Origin: Sphingobacteriales bacterium 44-61
GTDB taxonomy: Bacteria; Bacteroidota; Bacteroidia; Chitinophagales; Chitinophagaceae
DNA: 64,000 nt
Assembly: GCA_001898405.1 (NCBI GenBank)
Contig: MKTW01000018.1
Span: forward strand, 62,001-126,000
Direction of reading: 5' to 3'
The notes under the pieces are model-generated. The model did no database searches. It was given only the letters and a program-made list of their open reading frames with translations, and was not told the origin of the DNA. Positions 35,600-43,110 of the stretch are shown piece by piece (position 1 is the stretch's first letter; every line of letters starts with the position of its first letter). A program made the translations under genes and the position numbers.

Positions 35600-36714
35600 G
35601 GCTGCATATTTTCCATCGCTACTATTGTTTTTGCCACAAGTAACGGGTATGCTTTCGCCATACTTTCTTCCAGGCTCAAACCTTTCGCCTCAAGGGGGTA
35701 AACCGATGCCAGTCCCATATCCGTGATCTCATCGTTATCCGCTTCCAGTATTCCGCAAAAAGCAATACAGGGTATTTTATATTTACGCGCCAGGGCAGCC
35801 ATAGTACCTACTACTTTGCCCAGCCCGCTTTGACCATCAATCTTTCCTTCTCCTGTAATAACCAGGTTTGCGTTATTCAACTCCTTTTCCAAACCATTTG
35901 CCTGCAACACCAACTCAACGCCCTTTTTCATTTCCACTTCAAAAAAAGCAGAAAGCCCGGCAGCAATACCACCTGCTGCACCGGCACCAGGAAAGCCGGC
36001 TATTTGTTTTCCAAATTGTTTTTCTATTACTGCAGATATATTTCTTAATCCTCTGTCCAGTTGCGCTACCATTGCAGGGTCAGCTCCTTTTTGCGGGCCA
36101 TACACATAAGCAGCACCATTGGTTCCATATAATGGATTTTCCACATCAGCAGCAATTTCAATACGGACAAGCGGCAGGCTTACCGGAGGAATGATCCTGT
36201 CGATCTTTAAGAGGCTCTCTCCTACAGGAAGAAGTTCTTCACCCGTTTCATCGATAAAGTGGAACCCGAGCGCAAACAAAATCCCTATTCCTGCATCATT
36301 GGTAGCACTGCCTCCCAATCCCAGGATGACCCTGTCGGCACCCCTTTCCAATGCATGCCGTATCAGCAGGCCTGTGCCGTAAGTAGAAGTCAGCAACGGG
36401 TTCCGTTCATTTTCCTTCAGCAATACCAGGCCGCTGGCTGTGGCCATTTCTATGATTGCGATCCTGTCATGTTCATTCCATTGATAGGATGCCTGCATCG
36501 GGCGCTGAAGCGGGTCAACCGTATTCACCAGTACAGGTGTTGTATGAAAATAATGTTGTAATACACTGTTGAACCCATCGCCGCCATCGGCCATAGGAAA
36601 ATGCAGGACCTCTGCATTTTTATTCTTTTGAGTGATCCCTTCCGTGATAGCCCTACAAACTTCAACACTGGTCAATGAGCCTTTGAACTTATCTGGTGCA
36701 ATAATGATTTTCAT
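35596..36714 (-). CDS. Glycerate 2-kinase
   Basis: 372 residues from ATG 36714 (MKIIIAPDKFKGSLTSVEVC); ATG 36723 would add three residues. Family motifs: FPMADGGDGF, GLGGSATNDAGIGILFALGF, FPGAGAAGGIAAGLSAFF and VITGEGKIDGQSGLGKVVG. This is the GlxK/GarK type that phosphorylates D-glycerate with ATP. It is antisense to the paa genes and separates paaI from paaY. The two ends overlap or abut their neighbours (4 bases with paaI; 54 bases from the start of paaY), leaving little room for a terminator. Confidence 0.94.
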   Translation of the reverse strand: MKIIIAPDKFKGSLTSVEVCRAITEGITQKNKNAEVLHFPMADGGDGFNSVLQHYFHTTPVLVNTVDPLQRPMQASYQWNEHDRIAIIEMATASGLVLLKENERNPLLTSTYGTGLLIRHALERGADRVILGLGGSATNDAGIGILFALGFHFIDETGEELLPVGESLLKIDRIIPPVSLPLVRIEIAADVENPLYGTNGAAYVYGPQKGADPAMVAQLDRGLRNISAVIEKQFGKQIAGFPGAGAAGGIAAGLSAFFEVEMKKGVELVLQANGLEKELNNANLVITGEGKIDGQSGLGKVVGTMAALARKYKIPCIAFCGILEADNDEITDMGLASVYPLEAKGLSLEESMAKAYPLLVAKTIVAMENMQP

Positions 36715-36768
36715 GATGATCAAAAGTAAGGATCATTGCTTCAAACAATACCTTTGAAAAAAAATCAA

Positions 36769-37404
36769 ATGTTTTACACTTTCAACGGATATACCCCGGT
36801 TGTTCACTCCTCTTCCTTTGTGCATCCACAGGCGGCTGTAACAGGTAATGTGATTATCGGTAAGAATTGTTATATCGGCCCGGGTGCTGCCATTCGTGGC
36901 GATTGGGGCCAGATCATTATTGAAGACGGTTGCAATGTGCAGGAAAACTGTACCATCCATATGTTTCCGGGGCTAACGGTCACTCTTAAAAAAGGAGCCC
37001 ATATCGGTCATGGTGCTGTAATACATGGCGCTTCTATTGGAAAAAACTGCCTTATCGGTATGAATGCAGTGGTGATGGACCATGTACAGCTGGGCGATGA
37101 AAGTATTGTAGGTGCGCTTTCCTTTGTAAAAGAAGGTGAGCAGTTTCCCCGGCGCAGCCTGGTGGCAGGCAGCCCTGCCAGGCTAATCAAAAAAGTGAGT
37201 AATGAAATGATGAACTGGAAAAAGGAAGGCACCCAAATTTATCAATCCCTACCTGCACAATTATTTGCGGCCAGCCAGCCGTGTGAACCCCTGCGGAAAA
37301 AACCTGCAGAGCAAAAAATACAGAATGCCGTCTATCAAACCTGGCAACACCGGAAAGATACGGGTAGCAATAAACGCAAGCCGGTAAAGGCAACAAAAAA
37401 GTAA
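36769..37404 (+). CDS. paaY: PaaY-like hexapeptide-repeat thioesterase / gamma-carbonic-anhydrase fold
   Basis: 211 residues from ATG 36769 (MFYTFNGYTPVVHSSSFVHP). Left-handed beta-helix repeats run from about 12 to 150 (GNVIIGKNCYIGPGAAIRGD, AHIGHGAVIHGASIGKNCLI), with metal-site histidines in TIHMFPG and GHGAVIHG. LVAGSPARLIKKVSNEMMNW followed by the basic, low-complexity tail is typical of PaaY in paa clusters, where it acts as a second rescue thioesterase. The family overlaps with gamma-carbonic anhydrases, so the exact activity is inferred from context. Confidence 0.88.
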   Translation: MFYTFNGYTPVVHSSSFVHPQAAVTGNVIIGKNCYIGPGAAIRGDWGQIIIEDGCNVQENCTIHMFPGLTVTLKKGAHIGHGAVIHGASIGKNCLIGMNAVVMDHVQLGDESIVGALSFVKEGEQFPRRSLVAGSPARLIKKVSNEMMNWKKEGTQIYQSLPAQLFAASQPCEPLRKKPAEQKIQNAVYQTWQHRKDTGSNKRKPVKATKK

Positions 37405-37467
37405 CCCGCAGAAGTTTTTAGCCAAAGGAGGTCGTAATCACTATCACTATATGCGTTGTACGGGTTC

Positions 37468-37836
37468 TTAACGGGAACCATCTTTGGAGGCAAGGCCCGA
37501 ATAAGCAGAATAGTCCACAGGATATAATACATCCTGCTGCATGTCATTTGCCTCTTCTTTCAAGTTATCCGCCTGTTGAAAAGGGTAAGGCTTATAGAAT
37601 TTAGCAGGAAAGCTTCTTTTTTCAGTATTAATCTTCCGGCTTTGAAGGGGTTTAATAGTTAAACCAGGCTGAAAAGAAGAGGTATTTAAATAAACATTAT
37701 TATCAGGTCTTATATTTTGTGGTTTTGATCTGCTTTGCATGTTTACCTGAGCGGATATGCTTCTATTCTCTTTCTGCTTCAGTGATTGGTTTATAATCAG
37801 TGCGTATACCGCGACAAGCAGTAAAATGATTTTCAT
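37468..37836 (-). CDS. Small secreted or membrane-anchored hypothetical protein
   Basis: 122 residues from ATG 37836, which begins with a hydrophobic segment (MKIILLLVAVYALIINQSL); the open frame extends 20 codons upstream without improving it. The rest is Asn/Gln/Lys/Ser-rich, without cysteines or recognised domains, ending VDYSAYSGLASKDGSR. It sits downstream of the sigma54 activator gene on the same strand with a 121-base gap, and might be one of its targets, but no -24/-12 promoter was recognised. Function unknown. Confidence 0.55.
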   Translation of the reverse strand: MKIILLLVAVYALIINQSLKQKENRSISAQVNMQSRSKPQNIRPDNNVYLNTSSFQPGLTIKPLQSRKINTEKRSFPAKFYKPYPFQQADNLKEEANDMQQDVLYPVDYSAYSGLASKDGSR

Positions 37837-37957
37837 AAAGGTCAGTATGGAGTGATAAAATCGGATTGTCCAAACCAGGATAATACTATCAAACAATATG
37901 CCCCTTATTGAAAGGGGGATATTAATAAAATGAGATCAAGGCATTTTGTTTATAAAC

Positions 37958-39382
37958 TCATTCCTGGTCCTGGAAGTTTTTGATCTTATTGTATAATGTC
38001 TTCCGATCTATATTGAGCATTTCGGCTGCTTTCTTTTTATTAAAATTCACCTGTTGCAAAACTGCCATGATCGTTTCATATTCTGCGCGGCTGGCTGCAT
38101 CCTTAAGGTCCAGTTCCTTTTTGGGAGCAGCCATCTGGTTGGGCGTTATGGATAATGTTTTTTCCTGGTTAGCCGCTGCTGAGAGGGCATTTGCATTGGT
38201 GATCTCCCATGGAAGGGATGCCGCTGATATTTTTTCACCTGCCGAAGTAAGCAACACGGCCCGGCGCACTACATTCCTGAATTCCCGGAGATTGCCTGGC
38301 CAGGAGTAGTCTAAAAAGGTTTGTAATACATTCTCTTCAAAACCGGCTACTTCCTTATCCAGCTCCGAAGAAGTTTTTTCCAGGAAAAATTCTGCAAAAG
38401 CCAGTATATCATCTTTCCGCTGTCTTACAGGTGGCAGGTTAATGGAAAATTCATTGAAGCGGTGATACAGATCTTCACGGAACTTCCCTTTGCGGTAAGC
38501 ATCCTGCAGGTTCTCATTGGAAGCTACAATGATCCGCACGTCGGTATTCATTTCCTTATTGCCACCTACCCGTTTGAATTTTCTTTCCTGTATTACCCGC
38601 AATAAAGTAGCCTGCACATCCAGGGAAAGATTGCCTACTTCATCCAAAAAGAGTGTCCCGCCATTCGCCAGTTCAAAATGTCCCTCTTTATCTTGCAGCG
38701 CGCCGGTGAAAGCACCCTTAACATGTCCAAACAATTCACTTCCGGCCAGTTCTTTTGAAAGAGTTCCGCAATCCATGGCAACAAAAGGTTTGCCTTTTCG
38801 GTTGCTCCGGTCATGGATGGTTTTGGCAATTACTTCTTTGCCTGTTCCGCTTTCACCATATAATATGATGCTGTAATTGGTAGCAGATACAATATCAATC
38901 TGGTCATACAAGGCTTTGGTAGCAGGAGCTTTTCCGATCATAAACTGATCATCACCAAAAGTAGGTTTGGAAACAGTCTTTATTTTCCCCAGGCCTCCTT
39001 CAATTGTTGCAGCAGGGGCAGCAGCATGAATAGCTTTGTTGACTACACTAAGCACTTCATCAGGTATAAGGGGTTTTACGATATAATCATAAGCACCCAT
39101 TTTTATCACTTCCACTGCTGTTTTTATATCCGAATAACCAGTTATCATCAATACTTTAACAGCAGAATTTTCTTTACGCAAAGCCGTCAGCACATTTATA
39201 CCCTCCATATCACCGAGGCGGTAATCGCAGATAACCAGGTCAAACTTGTACTCTGTAAATTTTGTTATTCCTTTATTGCCTGAATAGGCCATATCCACCT
39301 CATATCCATTTTTTGAGAGAAACTTTCCAAGCAGGGTACATAAATCCATATCATCATCAATAATGAGGATTTTTTTGCTCAT
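37958..39382 (-). CDS. NtrC-family sigma54-dependent response regulator
   Basis: 474 residues from ATG 39382 (MSKKILIIDDDMDLC). The receiver domain has phospho-acceptor Asp53 (VICDYRLGDMEG). The AAA+ domain has Walker A GESGTGKE near 180, the sigma54-contact loop GAFTGA, and LFLDEVGNLSLDVQATLL. A Fis-type helix-turn-helix is at the end (LQQVNFNKKKAAEMLNIDRK). It activates sigma54 promoters when phosphorylated. It is divergent from the stand-alone receiver gene at 39570; the histidine kinase just beyond is a likely partner for one or both. Confidence 0.95.
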   Translation of the reverse strand: MSKKILIIDDDMDLCTLLGKFLSKNGYEVDMAYSGNKGITKFTEYKFDLVICDYRLGDMEGINVLTALRKENSAVKVLMITGYSDIKTAVEVIKMGAYDYIVKPLIPDEVLSVVNKAIHAAAPAATIEGGLGKIKTVSKPTFGDDQFMIGKAPATKALYDQIDIVSATNYSIILYGESGTGKEVIAKTIHDRSNRKGKPFVAMDCGTLSKELAGSELFGHVKGAFTGALQDKEGHFELANGGTLFLDEVGNLSLDVQATLLRVIQERKFKRVGGNKEMNTDVRIIVASNENLQDAYRKGKFREDLYHRFNEFSINLPPVRQRKDDILAFAEFFLEKTSSELDKEVAGFEENVLQTFLDYSWPGNLREFRNVVRRAVLLTSAGEKISAASLPWEITNANALSAAANQEKTLSITPNQMAAPKKELDLKDAASRAEYETIMAVLQQVNFNKKKAAEMLNIDRKTLYNKIKNFQDQE

Positions 39383-39569
39383 AACACGCAAATTGATTAG
39401 TTAATGAAATTAACATTTTTATACCAGGTAACACGGTCATATAAGCGTAAATCATGCCGGACTTGAAGGTTTTTATATCCGGGTTTACTCTTATTATTGC
39501 TTTGGCAGGTAAATTGATTTTTTTTGTGTATGATAAGGTTTCATGGTATACTCAATCCAGCCCCGATCA

Positions 39570-39977
39570 ATGATTGAAGAAAAAAATAAGCTACAGGTTC
39601 TGATCATCGATGACGAAGTGGATATCTGCTATCTGCTTAAAGGAATTCTTCGTTATAAGAATGTCGAAGCGCAATATGTGACAAGCCTGGAAGCAGCAAA
39701 AACCATTCTTACCGAGGAAGATCCGCCTGTGATCTTTTTGGATAATCATTTAAAAGATGGCTTTGGTATCGATCAGATCACTTATTTCAAGAATAAATAT
39801 CCCAACTCTAAACTGGTGATGATCACTGCACATGATACTGCGCTGGACCGTGAAAAAGCTTATAAAGCTGGTGCTGATTTCTTTATCAGCAAGCCTTTTA
39901 GCAGAGATATCATTATCAATACGATAGAAAGAATAGGCTTATTGGATGCTAAACACGGGGAAATATTTCCACATTAA
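39570..39977 (+). CDS. Stand-alone receiver (single-domain response regulator)
   Basis: 135 residues from ATG 39570 (MIEEKNKLQVLIIDDEVD); ATG 39543 adds nine residues. A complete receiver domain with the acidic pair IIDDE, phospho-acceptor Asp58 (IFLDNHLKDGFG), the conserved Thr in MITAHD and Lys in FFISKPFS. No output domain follows, so it would work as a phosphate sink, a relay, or by protein contact. Its stop overlaps the stop of the convergent histidine kinase by 4 bases. Confidence 0.92.
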   Translation: MIEEKNKLQVLIIDDEVDICYLLKGILRYKNVEAQYVTSLEAAKTILTEEDPPVIFLDNHLKDGFGIDQITYFKNKYPNSKLVMITAHDTALDREKAYKAGADFFISKPFSRDIIINTIERIGLLDAKHGEIFPH

Positions 39978-41383
39978 GCCAGCACCTCCCTTTTTGTACT
40001 GAGCGTAACAATAAAAACGGAGCCATTTGCTTTCTGACTGGTCACTGTAATGCTTCCCTTGTGATTGAGTATAATATTTTGCGTATTGGTCAATCCCAAT
40101 CCGTTGCCTTTTGCCTTGCCTGTGAAGTAAGGATCAAACAGTTTTTGTAAAGTATCTTCATCCATTCCGCTTCCATTGTCTTTTATCTCTACAATGCATC
40201 GTTCGCCTGATTTGCTGGTAGTGATCTGAAGAACGCCTTCTTCCTGCGGCATGGCCTCTATTGCGTTCACAATAATATTCAGGAAGGCCAGCTTGATCTT
40301 TTCCTTATCCACCATGATCTCGCAAATATCGGTTGCATAGTTCTTCTCCACTTTAATTTTGCTCAGCTCTATGCGGTCCTTTGCCAGTTCAAGCGTTTCA
40401 TCCAGCACCTCATTGATGTCCGCTGAAGCATATTCAAGTTGTGCAAACCTGGTAGAATTCAACAGGTCTGAAACAAGCTGGTTTATTCTTGTCACGTTCC
40501 TGCCTACCATTTCCAACAGCATTTCTGCTTCCTGATTGGAATGGTTAAGGTCTTTTAATTGTTCTGTTGCAAGTGAAATATTGGTCAGGGGGTTTCTTAC
40601 TTCATGCGCTATTGTGCGGGCAATACGGCCGGTGGAAGTAAACTTTTCAACACTCCTCAGTTCTTCCAGTTCGGTATTTACCTGCTTTAATTCTTTTACC
40701 CGCTCTTCCAGTTCAAGGCTGTACCGTTTCACTTTATTGTCCGAAGCTTCTTTTTCCTTGTTACCTCTATTGTATATGAATAGTGAATAGAATATCGTGA
40801 CCAATACAATAACGAGTGATGTAAGAGAAATGATTTCTGTTCCGGCAAAAAAACCTTCCAGCCGGCTATTCTTTTCTTCCCTGAAAACCAGTTCTTCCCG
40901 CTTCACACGACTGATAAGTTGGCGAATGCTATCCATGTTTGATCTTATCGCGTCACGATCATTTAAAATGGAAGCATTGATCTCGAAGCCGCTGCGTTGA
41001 AAAGAGTTAACCGTTGCTGTCAGGTAATAAAGCTTCCGGTTGATCAGTCGCTGAAGTGTATCCAACTCTTCTTTATAGGATTTATTAGCTGGCGTAAAAC
41101 CGCGCAGCCCGTCGAGCAGGATAAGCACATTCTTTGAACCTGAATTATATGCCTGTAAAAAGCGTTCATCCTTATAAAGTATATACCCTCTTACATTGGT
41201 TTCTGCATCTGTAACTGTGGATCGGACCATTTCCAGGTTGTTAACCACCGAATAAGAATGGTTCAATTGCCGGGCTTCACTCATCTGCTTATTAATGCTA
41301 AAAAAAATAAGGAAGTACGACAACAACAACAGGAGAAAGGCAATGAAATATCCCCACCTTATCGTTGCTTTTGATAATGGCAT
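39974..41383 (-). CDS. CHASE3-domain sensor histidine kinase
   Basis: 469 residues from ATG 41383 (MPLSKATIRWGYFIAFLLLL). One TM helix at about 11-29, a helical periplasmic CHASE3 domain (RSTVTDAETNVRGYILYKDE) to about 180, a second TM (ISLTSLVIVLVTIFYSLFIY) and a coiled coil. The kinase core has phospho-accepting His260 (IAHEVRNPLTN), N-box KLAFLNIIVNAIEAM, and G-boxes DNGSGMDED and GNGLGLTNTQNI. It faces the single-domain receiver and is on the same strand as the sigma54 activator, so it is the likely phosphodonor for both. The stimulus is unknown. Confidence 0.94.
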   Translation of the reverse strand: MPLSKATIRWGYFIAFLLLLLSYFLIFFSINKQMSEARQLNHSYSVVNNLEMVRSTVTDAETNVRGYILYKDERFLQAYNSGSKNVLILLDGLRGFTPANKSYKEELDTLQRLINRKLYYLTATVNSFQRSGFEINASILNDRDAIRSNMDSIRQLISRVKREELVFREEKNSRLEGFFAGTEIISLTSLVIVLVTIFYSLFIYNRGNKEKEASDNKVKRYSLELEERVKELKQVNTELEELRSVEKFTSTGRIARTIAHEVRNPLTNISLATEQLKDLNHSNQEAEMLLEMVGRNVTRINQLVSDLLNSTRFAQLEYASADINEVLDETLELAKDRIELSKIKVEKNYATDICEIMVDKEKIKLAFLNIIVNAIEAMPQEEGVLQITTSKSGERCIVEIKDNGSGMDEDTLQKLFDPYFTGKAKGNGLGLTNTQNIILNHKGSITVTSQKANGSVFIVTLSTKREVLA

Positions 41384-41434
41384 ATAAAGGATTGAACTAT
41401 CTGCACAAAATATCCTTGCTAAAGTACAATAAAA

Positions 41435-41459
41435 AAACCGGCGAATGTGTTGCCGGTTT
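41435..41459 (-). terminator. Hairpin downstream of the DUF1328 gene
   Basis: AAACCGGC (41435-41442), loop of nine bases, GCCGGTTT (41452-41459). A run of As before it gives a U-tract on the minus strand, so it fits an intrinsic terminator for the small gene ending at 41486, insulating the kinase gene. Confidence 0.7.
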
Positions 41460-41485
41460 CTTAACACTTTCTTTTCTCATCACCA

Positions 41486-41656
41486 TCATACATCGTTTTT
41501 GACGGAGCGACCAAACACCAGTGAAAGAATAAACAGGATAAGAAAGATAAAGAATAAAATCTTTGCGATGGAAGCAGCACCAGCTGCTATACCACCAAAT
41601 CCGAAAATTGCAGCTACAATTGCAATGATCAGGAATATTACTGTCCAACGAAGCAT
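41486..41656 (-). CDS. DUF1328 (YtjA-like) small membrane protein
   Basis: 56 residues from ATG 41656 ([20 protein letters not shown]); the frame runs on to 41677 but the family always starts at MLRW. Two hydrophobic helices around a small Gly/Ala-rich turn ([12 protein letters not shown]) and a short basic tail (GRSVKNDV). The family is widespread and uncharacterised, often stress-induced. It precedes a clear terminator hairpin and stands alone between the kinase gene and the palindromic element. Confidence 0.88.
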   Translation of the reverse strand: MLRWTVIFLIIAIVAAIFGFGGIAAGAASIAKILFFIFLILFILSLVFGRSVKNDV

Positions 41657-41831
41657 AACAAAAAATTTTAGGTTCAAACAATCATGTTTCCTTGTCTTAA
41701 CATACTTACATCTCTCTTCTTCAATTTTCCTTTACTGCCATACTTACAACTTAAAAAAACCATGCCGGTAATTTCTCTGCGTTCAAATTCAGTTACCCTT
41801 TCCCTTCTTGTGGAAATATTTTCCCTCGTTG

Positions 41832-41907
41832 AACGCCCCCTTCCCGTCCTTCCCACCTTACCGGTAAATTTTTACCGGTAAGGTGGGAAGGACGGGAAGG
41901 GGGCGTT
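41832..41907. repeat. TTACCGGTAA inverted-repeat element, copy 2 (perfect 37-bp arms)
   Basis: Left arm 41832-41868 begins AACGCCCCCTTCCCGTCC and ends TTACCGGTAAA; the right arm 41871-41907 is its exact reverse complement, with a 2-base loop. The element ends about 60 bases before the obg -7 box. Confidence 0.95.
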
Positions 41908-41969
41908 TAAGATAGATAGTGGCCTGTATTTCCCGGTGCTACCATAAATTCCTGACCAGTTCAAACACT

Positions 41970-41977
41970 TATCTTTG
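41970..41977 (+). promoter_or_regulatory. -7 promoter word TATCTTTG before obg
   Basis: Exact TAnnTTTG, ending six bases before the obg ATG at 41984. It implies a leaderless or nearly leaderless transcript, and the perfect palindrome lies just upstream. Confidence 0.6.
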
Positions 41978-41983
41978 TGCGTC

Positions 41984-42988
41984 ATGGAAAAAAGCAACTT
42001 TGTTGACCAGATAAGGATTTTTTGCCGCAGCGGACATGGCGGGGCCGGCAGCAGGCATTTTATGAGGAATAAGTTTACCGCCCTGGGAGGCCCGGATGGT
42101 GGAGATGGAGGCCGTGGCGGCCATATCATCCTTAAAGGAAACAGTAACTTATGGACACTCCTGCATTTGCGCTATTTCAAAAACGTGCTGGCAGAAGATG
42201 GTGAGGGCGGCAGCGGCAATAATAAGACCGGCCGCTTTGGGAAAGACATCATTATCGAAGTGCCCCTGGGTACTATCGCCCGGGACGAAGAAACCGGCAA
42301 GCAGGAAGTGGAAATCCTGCAGGACGGGCAGGAAGTGATCTGGATGCCCGGCGGAAAAGGCGGGCTTGGCAACAGCCATTTTGCTACTCCTACCAACCAG
42401 GCACCAGAATATGCCCAATCCGGATTGCCAGGTGAAGAGGGTTGGAAAGTGCTGGAACTGAAAGTGCTGGCTGATGTAGGACTGGTCGGTTTCCCCAATG
42501 CCGGCAAATCTACCCTGCTCTCCGTGATCACTGCTGCCAAACCCAAAATTGCCGACTATGCATTTACCACTATCACCCCCAACCTGGGCATGGTGGAATA
42601 CCGCGATGGGAAAAGCTTCTGCATCGCCGACCTGCCCGGTATCATTGAAGGGGCTGCAGAAGGGAAAGGCCTTGGGCATCGCTTCCTGCGTCATATCGAA
42701 CGCAACTCCATTCTTTTATTCCTGATCCCTGCAGACAGCACTGATCACAAAAAAGAATTTGATATACTCGTTTCTGAACTGGAACAATACAACCCAGAAC
42801 TGCTGCATAAGCAATTCGTGATCGCCATCAGCAAAAGCGATATGCTGGACGATGAACTGATGGCAGCTATTAAAAAAGAATTGCCGGCAGATATTCCGCA
42901 TCTTTTTATTTCCTCGGTAACCAATAAAGGGTTGACTGAACTGAAGGATTTATTGTGGAAGGTGCTGAACACGCCTGTGGAGTCTTAA
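41984..42988 (+). CDS. obg: GTPase Obg (ribosome assembly)
   Basis: 334 residues from ATG 41984 ([20 protein letters not shown]). The N-terminal Obg fold is rich in Gly ([19 protein letters not shown]). The G domain starts near 160: G1 [10 protein letters not shown]3 DLPG, and G4 SKSD in place of the usual NKxD, a change seen in Bacteroidota Obg. It lacks the C-terminal OCT domain of some orthologues, which is normal in this phylum. It binds the 50S subunit late in assembly and links it to growth state. Confidence 0.96.
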   Translation: MEKSNFVDQIRIFCRSGHGGAGSRHFMRNKFTALGGPDGGDGGRGGHIILKGNSNLWTLLHLRYFKNVLAEDGEGGSGNNKTGRFGKDIIIEVPLGTIARDEETGKQEVEILQDGQEVIWMPGGKGGLGNSHFATPTNQAPEYAQSGLPGEEGWKVLELKVLADVGLVGFPNAGKSTLLSVITAAKPKIADYAFTTITPNLGMVEYRDGKSFCIADLPGIIEGAAEGKGLGHRFLRHIERNSILLFLIPADSTDHKKEFDILVSELEQYNPELLHKQFVIAISKSDMLDDELMAAIKKELPADIPHLFISSVTNKGLTELKDLLWKVLNTPVES

Positions 42989-43083
42989 ATCAGAGAATAT
43001 TTTTCCTGAGTAAATACCTATATCCATAATTCAGGTAAAGGGATTCCCTTTGTATTGCCGTTCAGAGTGGCGCTGTAACACAC

Positions 43084-43091
43084 TATCTTTG
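43084..43091 (+). promoter_or_regulatory. -7 promoter word TATCTTTG before the S46 peptidase
   Basis: Exact TAnnTTTG; 19 bases to the ATG at 43111, so the leader would be short (about 15 bases) and without a Shine-Dalgarno sequence. Confidence 0.5.
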
Positions 43092-43110
43092 ATCATCTAA
43101 ATAGTTCATC

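Noticed and set aside
37837-37957. Possible sigma54 (-24/-12) promoter before the small secreted protein
   Set aside because: No TGGCAC-N5-TTGC-like pair was found; only a weak 6-base hairpin (CCCCTT/AAGGGG) without a U-tract.
41684-41881. Open frames between the DUF1328 gene and the palindrome ending in the peptide APFPSFPP or LPVLPTLP
   Set aside because: Their endings are translations of the inverted-repeat arm and no independent coding signal is present; the same peptide ending appears at other repeat copies for that reason.
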